Source of the DNA: Desulfobulbaceae bacterium
Lineage (GTDB): Bacteria > Desulfobacterota > Desulfobulbia > Desulfobulbales > SURF-16
DNA: 18,304 nucleotides
NCBI GenBank assembly: GCA_023230525.1
Contig: JALNXE010000088.1
Span: 1 to 18,304 of the forward strand
Direction: 5' to 3'
Positions 12,684-18,304 of this stretch are shown here, piece by piece. Numbering within the stretch: the first letter of the stretch is position 1; every line of letters starts with the position of its first letter. Under the pieces are notes generated by a model that was not told where the DNA came from, made no database searches, and worked only from the letters and a program-made list of their open reading frames with translations. A program made the position numbers and the translations under genes.

Positions 12684-13568
12684 ATGGCTGGAGTTGCCGA
12701 AGAGCAGGAATTGTACCGCGCATGCCGGATTATATTTGGGTCTGATTTAACGGTTTCGCGGGAATTCCTCGAATATATCCAGTTTTCCGGCGTAAAAAGC
12801 GCTTTTCGCAAAAAGGCCATGGAGACCCATCCGGACCGCTTGGCCGGCCATGATGAACTGGCGAGAAAAAGAAGCGCCCGCATGTTTCATTCTGTCCGGC
12901 AGGCCTATGAACAGTTGCTGCAATACCTTGAGGCCCGCGAAAAAGGGTTTCGTTTCCACGGCGGCGGCCCCTCTTCGCCTGTCACGTTCAGCCCGGCCAG
13001 GCGCAGCCCAGCCCCGGCAAAACAGCAGCGGGGGAAAGGCCCTGTTGCCAGAAGCAAATTTTCCGAGACGTCCGGAATGTGGGAGAAAAAGGGCGGGACC
13101 GGGAGAGTTTACCAGGAAGGGCAGGGTAAAAGGCCTTTTTATGCCCAGGACCTCTATCGCGGCACAATCCCGGACCGGCAGCTGCTGTTCGGGCACTATC
13201 TCTACTATGCCGGCCAGGTCAGCTGGCAGTGTGTTATCAAGGCATTAATGTGGCAGAAGGCCCAGCGGCCGCGGCTGGGGGAAATCGCCCGGTCACGGGG
13301 TTTGCTCAGCAGCGACGAAATTTTTCTGGTATTAAAGGGCTGTGTCAGCTCCTCCCTGCCATTCGGTCAGCAGGCATTGCAGCAGGGATTGCTCACCAAG
13401 TCGCAACTTCTCGCCCTTTTATTTGAACAGAGGCGCCAGCATAGGAAAATCGGCGAGTTTTTCGTCCAGCAGAATATTATGACCTCCCAGCAGCTGCAGC
13501 AGCATCTGGCCCGTTTTCAGCGCCATAATGCCAGTCTCACCCGCTCCCGTCCCGCCTGGACAAGATAG
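12684..13568 (+). CDS. J-domain protein with C-terminal GspE-N-like repeats
   Basis: A 294-residue protein. The first ~85 residues form a DnaJ-type domain with HPD at 49-51 (KAMETHPDRLAG) and a following helix VRQAYEQLL; J domains stimulate the ATPase of Hsp70 (DnaK). An extended insert (about 18-36) precedes helix II. A basic, proline-rich linker (about 90-150) leads to two related repeats (about 165-215 and 217-270) of the form FG..L...G.(3-5)...AL..Q....R.(I/L)GE, like the GspE/MshE N-terminal fold. No zinc finger or DnaJ C-terminal domain is present, so it is a specialised co-chaperone. Start: GGAG 9 bases before ATG. Its TAG stop overlaps the next gene's GTG by one base, so the pair is translationally coupled. 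Confidence 0.85.
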   Translation: MAGVAEEQELYRACRIIFGSDLTVSREFLEYIQFSGVKSAFRKKAMETHPDRLAGHDELARKRSARMFHSVRQAYEQLLQYLEAREKGFRFHGGGPSSPVTFSPARRSPAPAKQQRGKGPVARSKFSETSGMWEKKGGTGRVYQEGQGKRPFYAQDLYRGTIPDRQLLFGHYLYYAGQVSWQCVIKALMWQKAQRPRLGEIARSRGLLSSDEIFLVLKGCVSSSLPFGQQALQQGLLTKSQLLALLFEQRRQHRKIGEFFVQQNIMTSQQLQQHLARFQRHNASLTRSRPAWTR

Positions 13569-15373
13569 TGATTTATAACAACCTCATATATCTTGTCGTA
13601 GTCATTTTTATCCTCTCCACCAACAGTATCCCGGATACCCCGCTGCTGGGCGCAGGGTTTACCTCCCTGATTTTTGTGCTGAAGGCGGCCTTTTTTTTTC
13701 TGCTGGTGACACTCACCTATGGCAGGAATCGGATAACGCAGGCGGCGGACTACTTTTCCGCTGAACAGAAGCTTTCCATCCTGGCCATCATTTCTCTGGC
13801 CATTGATGTCTATTTCCTGGACTGTCAATATTATTTCGCCTTGCTGCCAGGGGTTCACAGTTTGCCAGTGCTGGCCAGCCTGGCCGGGGTTCTGCTCTTT
13901 TTCTTCTATCTCTGCCTGGTCTGGTACGGGGCCAGAAAGAGCTATGGCCGGGTTTTCGGCCGCCAGCACTCCGGTATCGCCTTTATTAAGACCAATCTTA
14001 AAAACAATATCCCCATCATCCTGCCATGGCTGACCCTTTCGCTGCTGGCGGATGCCCTGCTGCTGCTTCCCTTTCCTGCGGTTAAAAACTTTTTTCAATC
14101 ATCCTGGGGAGAGCCGCTTTTTTTTCTCACCTTTTTTATCCTGCTGGCCGTTGCCTTTCCCGAGATCATCAGGCGTCTGTGGGGGTGCAGTTCCATGCCG
14201 CAGGGGCTTACGCGCAGCCATATCGAGGACTTCTGCAGCCGGCAGGGGCTCAAGTATGCCGATATTCTTGTCTGGCCCCTGTTTGAGGGGCTGGTTCTCA
14301 CTGCCGGGGTCATGGGCCTTATCCGTCGCTTCCGCTATATCCTCTTTACCCCTGCCCTGTTAAGAAATCTGAGCTTTGAGGAAGTGGATGCGGTGATGGC
14401 CCATGAAATCGGCCATGTGAAACGCTACCATCTCCAGCTGTACATTGTCCTGTTGCTGGGTTTCAGCCTCATTGCCCAGCTCGGCTCCTATCTCTTCATG
14501 TATGTTCTGTTGAAATCCGACCATTTTTACGAATTAAGCGCTTTGCTTGGCAAAAAAACGGATGTGGTGCTGATATTTGCCAGCACCTTTGCCCTGCTGC
14601 TGCTGCTGATTTTTTATTTCCGCATTGTGTTTGGCTTTTTCATGCGTAATTTTGAACGGCAGGCTGATCTGCATGCCATGGAAAGTATGGGGAGCAGCCA
14701 GGGTATCGTCAATGCCCTGGAAAAGGTGGCCTGGCTCAGCGGCAATATCCGAGAGTTGCCCAGCTGGCATCACTTCGGTATCGCCCAACGGGTTACCTTC
14801 CTGGACCGCTGCGAGCATGACCCCAGGCAGATCGCCAGACATCATCGCAAAGTCTATGGAGCCCTTTTGCTCTATATTTTTGTCCTGGCCGGCACCGGCT
14901 TCACCCTGTGGAAGATGCCGGATGATCTGCTGCAGAGAGCTCCGCTGGATCATCTGACCAGGCTCTATGCGGAAAAAGCAGCAGAGCAGCCCGATAATCC
15001 CCTCTGGTACCAGTTGCTTGGCGACCTGCAGCAGGGAAGGAAATTGTATGCAGAGTCGGTGGCCTCTTATGAGCAGGGGCTGCGTATTTCCCCGAACCAC
15101 CCGGAGATCTTGAATAATCTTGCCTGGGTTCTGCTCACGGCCGATGATCCGCAAATTGCCGATCCGAAAAAAGCCCTCATGCTGGCCAGGGAGGCTGCCG
15201 CTGAAAAACCGGCGGGCTATATCCTCGACACCCTGGCCCTGGCCTTTTGGCGCAACGGTTTTTCCGAGAGGGCACAGCAGGCGGAAAAACAGGCGATTGC
15301 GGTCGATCCTGAAAACAGTGAATATTATGAAAAACAGCTGGGGAAATTTACCACTCCTGCGCGGATTGACTGA
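13568..15373 (+). CDS. Membrane M48 metallopeptidase with C-terminal TPR repeats
   Basis: A 601-residue zinc peptidase of the inner membrane. The zinc motif is HEIGH at 279-283; the third ligand is the Glu of FERQADLHAM at 363. About six hydrophobic segments precede it (near 3-22, 30-52, 68-86, 92-115, 145-165, 180-200), two lie between or around the active site (about 288-315, 330-352), and one follows (about 420-440). Residues about 475-595 form TPR-like repeats (LWYQLLGDLQQGRKLYAESV, YEQGLRISPNHPEILNNLAW), a protein-interaction platform. The GTG start at 13568 overlaps the J-domain gene stop (TAGTG) and no better start exists. With the upstream J-domain protein it suggests capture and proteolysis of misfolded envelope proteins; substrates are unknown. 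It is larger than HtpX at 1207-2058 and a separate M48 branch. Confidence 0.9.
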   Translation: MIYNNLIYLVVVIFILSTNSIPDTPLLGAGFTSLIFVLKAAFFFLLVTLTYGRNRITQAADYFSAEQKLSILAIISLAIDVYFLDCQYYFALLPGVHSLPVLASLAGVLLFFFYLCLVWYGARKSYGRVFGRQHSGIAFIKTNLKNNIPIILPWLTLSLLADALLLLPFPAVKNFFQSSWGEPLFFLTFFILLAVAFPEIIRRLWGCSSMPQGLTRSHIEDFCSRQGLKYADILVWPLFEGLVLTAGVMGLIRRFRYILFTPALLRNLSFEEVDAVMAHEIGHVKRYHLQLYIVLLLGFSLIAQLGSYLFMYVLLKSDHFYELSALLGKKTDVVLIFASTFALLLLLIFYFRIVFGFFMRNFERQADLHAMESMGSSQGIVNALEKVAWLSGNIRELPSWHHFGIAQRVTFLDRCEHDPRQIARHHRKVYGALLLYIFVLAGTGFTLWKMPDDLLQRAPLDHLTRLYAEKAAEQPDNPLWYQLLGDLQQGRKLYAESVASYEQGLRISPNHPEILNNLAWVLLTADDPQIADPKKALMLAREAAAEKPAGYILDTLALAFWRNGFSERAQQAEKQAIAVDPENSEYYEKQLGKFTTPARID

Positions 15374-15375
15374 CC

Positions 15376-15924
15376 ATGGAAAATCAAGAGGGAAACAAGG
15401 GAGAGCGCCGGGGCCTTGTACTGCTCCATACCGGCGATGGCAAGGGGAAATCGACGGCCGCCTTCGGCCAGGCTCTGCGGGCTGCTGGCCAGGGGCTGCG
15501 GGTGTGCATCGTGCAGTTCATCAAAGCGCAGCACCAGACCGGTGAAGCCAGGGCATTTCAGGCCCTGGCCGGCCAGGTGGAGTTTCATGTCAAGGGCAGC
15601 GGCTTTACCTGGCAGCAGAAGAATAAGGATGAGGTGATAAGAGTTGCCAGGCAGGCATTTGACTTTGCCAGGGAAAAGATCATGAGCGGCCGGTATGACA
15701 TGGTGGTGCTGGATGAGCTGACCTATCTGGTCAGCTATGGCATGGTGGGGGAGGCTGAGGTGCTTGACCTGATCAGCCATCGTCCCGCCGGCCTGCATCT
15801 GGTTATCACGGGCCGGGATGCCAGTGAGAAACTTGTGGACGCCGCTGACCTGGTGTCCGAGGTGCGGATGATCAAGCATCCTTATGCCGCCGGGGTAAAG
15901 GCGCAGAAGGGAATTGAATTTTAA
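15376..15924 (+). CDS. cobO: Cob(I)alamin adenosyltransferase, CobO/BtuR family
   Basis: Transfers the adenosyl group of ATP to cob(I)alamin or cob(I)yrinic acid diamide, giving the coenzyme form of B12. The P-loop is HTGDGKGKST (18-27), followed by QALRAAGQGLRVCIVQFIK and, later, DMVVLDELTYLVSYG and HLVITGRDA, all typical of the family. Length, 182 residues, is normal. Its ATG is 3 bases after the M48 gene stop and has no strong ribosome site, so translation probably depends on the upstream gene. Why a corrinoid enzyme sits in a chaperone-protease operon is not evident. Confidence 0.93.
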   Translation: MENQEGNKGERRGLVLLHTGDGKGKSTAAFGQALRAAGQGLRVCIVQFIKAQHQTGEARAFQALAGQVEFHVKGSGFTWQQKNKDEVIRVARQAFDFAREKIMSGRYDMVVLDELTYLVSYGMVGEAEVLDLISHRPAGLHLVITGRDASEKLVDAADLVSEVRMIKHPYAAGVKAQKGIEF

Positions 15925-15963
15925 CCAAATCAGCGGCTGCTTACGGTGAAGCGAGGTAAGGGC

Positions 15964-16680
15964 TTAGCAGCGGGGACTCTGCCGGTTGCCGCCGCGGCTG
16001 ATGGCCAGCGGTGTCTGGAAATTGAGGGCGGCAAGATCTTTTCCCCTGGTCAGGGCCTGGCCGAGCATGGCGCCGAAGCGGTCGGCCTCGTCCAGCTGGT
16101 TTTTTTCATGGCCGTACCGGGGGTAATATCTGCCGATGAATCTCGATCTCTCCGGGGATCTGCCGGCAAGCTTCAAAAATACGCCAAGGGTGCGCCAGGG
16201 CTCCCTGCTGGGATGGGTAAAGACAATGCGGTTGACCACGGTTGCCCCGTTTTTTTGCAGCAGGGCGCGCAGGCCGAGCCAGTGCATCCGCCAGTATCCC
16301 CGGCAGGAAATGAGGGTGATCACGGGCCGGTTTGCCAAAAGGGTGCTGCCGTCGCGGTCAATAAGTGACAGGACCGGTCCGCTTGGCTGATAGGACCAGG
16401 TGGGGCCGGCAAGGATGATAAGATCATAGCGGCCCTTGCATTTATCTGACAATGGTGCTATGGAAATGCGCTTTCTGAAAAAGGTCAGCAGCATCATGCG
16501 CACAGTTGCCCGGATGGATCCGAAGGGAAAGCGCAGCGGCTTTAGCGGGCGCAGCCTTTCGATGATTACCGTTACCCCGGCCGATTCCAGCCCGCTGGTC
16601 AGTCTGGCCAGCAGGTTACTCGTCTGGCCGCTTAAGGAATAGCAGATAATTAATATTTTCTTTGCTGCAGTTATTTCCAT
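15964..16680 (-). CDS. Flavodoxin-fold protein (DarA-like)
   Basis: A 238-residue protein opening with a beta strand and the loop YSLSGQT (14-20), the FMN-phosphate binding pattern of flavodoxins. LIILAGPTWSYQPSGPV (about 85-101) is the second flavin loop, and LISCRGYWRMHWLGL the third. Similar proteins are often annotated as dialkylresorcinol condensing-enzyme (DarA)-related, a label that may not reflect function. A longer basic segment (about 45-75) with hydrophobic residues may touch the membrane. It is divergent from the hemG gene with 38 bases between start codons, and convergent with cobO. Flavodoxin-type protoporphyrinogen dehydrogenases exist (E. coli HemG), so a redox role with the neighbour is possible but unproven. 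Confidence 0.7.
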   Translation of the reverse strand: MEITAAKKILIICYSLSGQTSNLLARLTSGLESAGVTVIIERLRPLKPLRFPFGSIRATVRMMLLTFFRKRISIAPLSDKCKGRYDLIILAGPTWSYQPSGPVLSLIDRDGSTLLANRPVITLISCRGYWRMHWLGLRALLQKNGATVVNRIVFTHPSREPWRTLGVFLKLAGRSPERSRFIGRYYPRYGHEKNQLDEADRFGAMLGQALTRGKDLAALNFQTPLAISRGGNRQSPRC

Positions 16681-16701
16681 GAGGCCTCATTTTACCTCAT
16701 G
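16678..16701. promoter_or_regulatory. Palindrome across the divergent flavodoxin/hemG starts
   Basis: ATGAGGCCTCAT (16679-16690) is a perfect 12-base palindrome that includes the minus-strand start codon; a further CCTCATG (16695-16701) repeats one half-site. It may be an operator or an mRNA structure covering both ribosome sites: the plus-strand AAAGGA (16703-16708) lies immediately right of it. Confidence 0.4.
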
Positions 16702-16718
16702 AAAAGGAATTTTTCATT

Positions 16719-18095
16719 ATGGAAAAGATCTCAGATGTCATCATCATCGGGGCCGGAATTTCGGGCCTTGCCGCGGCCCATTTCCTCAAAAAGCTGGCCC
16801 CTTCCCTGGAGGTCATGCTGCTGGAGGCAAGCGGCCGGGCCGGCGGGGCCATCCAGTCATTTCATCAGGACGGTTTTCTGGCTGAATGGGGCCCCCACGG
16901 TTTTCTGGACAATGCGGAGGAGAGCAGGGAAATCCTGGAAGATACAGGTCTTTACAGTGAGGCCCAGCAGGCGCCTTTAGGTGATTTCCACCGTTATGTC
17001 TGCCACCGGGGCCGGCTGGTGCAGATACCGCAGAAACCAAAGAAGATCCTTTTCACCCCCCTGCTGCCTTTCTGGGGGAAACTCCGGGTGCTGGGGGATC
17101 TGTGGATCAAGCCCGACCCAAAAGACCAGACTCTCGGGCAATGGGCCGGCCGGCGATTCGGCAGGAGTGTGCTGCCTTTAATTGATGCGGCGGTCACCGG
17201 CAGCTATTCCGGTGATTACAACCTGCTCAGCATTGATTCGGTCATGCCGGGTTTGCGAAAGCTCGAATGCGAGCATGGCTCGGTTATTCGCGGCATTATC
17301 CGCAAGATGAAAGAGAAGAAGGGTTCCCTCAAAAAAAGACTGCCGGCCATGAACAATTTCCCCCAGGGGCTGGATCGTCTGGTGGAGGTGCTGGAGCAGG
17401 GGAAAAATATTGCCTTTGCCAGCGGCGTAACCGCGCTCAGTGGGGAGAAGGGCAGCTGGCGGGTCACCACGGCAAAAGGGCTTCTTTCAGCCAAAAATGT
17501 GGTGATGGCGCTGCCGGTGAACAGCGGCCTGAAGATCCTGTCGGCCATCAAGCAGCCGCCGCTTGCCCAGATTCCTGTGTCAAGAATCTGCAATGTGGTG
17601 CTGGGTTTTGCCGACAGCGCCAAGGTGCCCTATGGTTTCGGCTATCTGGCGCCGGAATGCGAGAAGCGTTTCACCCTTGGCGTCTTATTCTCCTCCCATA
17701 TGTTTCCCAATCGAGCTCCGGCGGGTAAAGTGCTGATGGAGGCCCTGGTCGGCGGCCGCCGGCATCCTGAACGGCTGGAGCTTGCCGATGAAGAGATCAT
17801 CTCCTCGGTTTGCCGGGACATCCGGCAGCTGATGGAGCTGCCGGAAAAGCCGCTGTTTGCCAAGGTTCTGCGTCCGGCCAGCGCCGTCCCCCAGCTGGAG
17901 ATGGATCATCCGAAGATGCTTGCCTACAGGGCCGGACTTGAGCAGGAAAATACGGGACTTTATATCTGCGGTTTCGGCTGGGATGGTGTGGGCATCAACG
18001 ACATGGTGAAATCCGCTCGTAAAGCAGCAATGGCCATCAGTGCCGGCGGCAGGGGCGAAGAGGCCGCTGCCGCGGTTAAACCAGTCTATTTCTGA
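16719..18095 (+). CDS. hemG: Protoporphyrinogen/coproporphyrinogen oxidase, HemY type
   Basis: FAD-dependent oxidation of protoporphyrinogen IX (or coproporphyrinogen III) in heme synthesis. The dinucleotide motif is VIIIGAGISGLAAA (about 7-20), followed by LLEASGRAGGAIQS and the substrate-side segment EWGPHGFL. The FAD-binding C-terminal signature is GLYICGFGWDGVGINDMVKSA (about 422-442). Length, 458 residues, fits the family. Start supported by AAAGGA about 10 bases upstream. Although named hemG in many annotations, it is the HemY-type flavoprotein, not the flavodoxin-type HemG. In an anaerobe the electron acceptor is probably not oxygen; the divergent flavodoxin-fold neighbour is a candidate. 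Its stop is 5 bases from the convergent dnaA-type gene. Confidence 0.92.
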   Translation: MEKISDVIIIGAGISGLAAAHFLKKLAPSLEVMLLEASGRAGGAIQSFHQDGFLAEWGPHGFLDNAEESREILEDTGLYSEAQQAPLGDFHRYVCHRGRLVQIPQKPKKILFTPLLPFWGKLRVLGDLWIKPDPKDQTLGQWAGRRFGRSVLPLIDAAVTGSYSGDYNLLSIDSVMPGLRKLECEHGSVIRGIIRKMKEKKGSLKKRLPAMNNFPQGLDRLVEVLEQGKNIAFASGVTALSGEKGSWRVTTAKGLLSAKNVVMALPVNSGLKILSAIKQPPLAQIPVSRICNVVLGFADSAKVPYGFGYLAPECEKRFTLGVLFSSHMFPNRAPAGKVLMEALVGGRRHPERLELADEEIISSVCRDIRQLMELPEKPLFAKVLRPASAVPQLEMDHPKMLAYRAGLEQENTGLYICGFGWDGVGINDMVKSARKAAMAISAGGRGEEAAAAVKPVYF

Positions 18096-18100
18096 TATTC

Positions 18101-18304
18101 CTAAAGAAATTTTTTCTCCAGCTTGTCTTCCAGAAATTCCACCTGACGGCGGACGCTGGTGTTTCGTATCCGCTTGTCGGTAATAACCCTGATGGCATGG
18201 ACCACGGTTGAATGATCCCGGTTAAATGCCTTGCCGATATCGACAAGGGGCATCTCGGTGTATTTCCGCGAGAGATACATGGCAATCTGTCTGGGAAAGG
18301 CCAG
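18101..18304 (-). CDS. dnaA: Chromosomal replication initiator DnaA, C-terminal part (partial)
   Basis: The 3' end of a gene entering from the right edge; the last 67 codons are in the window. The translation reads RQIAMYLSRKYTEMPLVDIG then KAFNRDHSTVVHAI, the DnaA domain IV helix-turn-helix that binds DnaA boxes, including the signature NRDHSTVVHA, and ends RRQVEFLEDKLEKKFL before a TAG. The ATPase and other domains lie outside. It is convergent with hemG and no dnaN follows it, so the common dnaA-dnaN order is not kept on this side. A shorter DnaA-domain-IV-only protein cannot be excluded without the upstream sequence. Confidence 0.88.
   Translation of the reverse strand: MAFPRQIAMYLSRKYTEMPLVDIGKAFNRDHSTVVHAIRVITDKRIRNTSVRRQVEFLEDKLEKKFL

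Noticed and set aside
14534..15154. 206-codon minus-strand open frame opposite the M48-TPR gene
   Set aside because: It is antisense to the zinc-ligand and TPR regions, which are clearly coding.
15325..15879. 184-codon minus-strand open frame opposite cobO
   Set aside because: cobO has its P-loop and conserved segments on the plus strand; this is its shadow.

Overview
The window looks like chromosome of a Gram-negative anaerobe of the Desulfobacterota, probably a Desulfobulbales-type sulfur or sulfate metaboliser. This placement is inference from gene content: an HdrC-MvhD-MetV redox cluster, a cysteine-rich PAS sigma-54 activator, a DUF3124 protein, KdsD (so an LPS outer membrane), and moderately GC-rich genes packed on both strands. 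No tRNA, rRNA or CRISPR array was seen.

Layout. (1) Positions 1-1206 are an AT-richer accessory edge: a DUF262 gene fragment that stops at what looks like an insertion-sequence end, then about 800 bases without a gene holding three palindromic or dispersed repeats. (2) 1207-4917: htpX (+), a DUF3124 exported protein (-) sharing a REP-like palindrome with it, then fabL, maf and a PilZ/YcgR-like gene (+), closed by a strong bidirectional terminator at 4925-4970. (3) 4992-10854, all minus: hdrC-mvhD-metV from its own sigma-70-type promoter, purF-kdsD, and a PAS/AAA+/Fis sigma-54 activator. (4) 11240-15924, plus: two small unknown proteins, a cysteine-rich FeoA-like protein, and a tightly coupled operon of a J-domain protein, a membrane M48 peptidase with TPRs, and a CobO corrinoid adenosyltransferase. 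(5) 15964-18304: a flavodoxin-fold protein divergent from a HemY-type protoporphyrinogen oxidase, then the 3' end of a dnaA-type gene convergent with it.

How the genes relate. Two M48 membrane metallopeptidases (HtpX and the TPR form) point to envelope protein quality control. Each of their transcription units is preceded by a copy of the same 134-bp repeat, in opposite orientation; this is the most unusual non-coding signal here. The HdrC-MvhD-MetV set normally works with HdrA and MetF in flavin-based electron bifurcation at methylene-tetrahydrofolate; neither partner is in the window. The remaining genes serve heme (hemG), corrinoid (cobO), purine (purF), LPS precursor (kdsD) and fatty-acid (fabL) synthesis.

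I found no clear defence island or wholly new system. The best candidates for new biology are the 134-bp element, the J-domain/M48-TPR/CobO operon, the hdrC-mvhD-metV operon without hdrA or metF, and the cysteine-bearing PAS activator with a variant GAFTGA loop.
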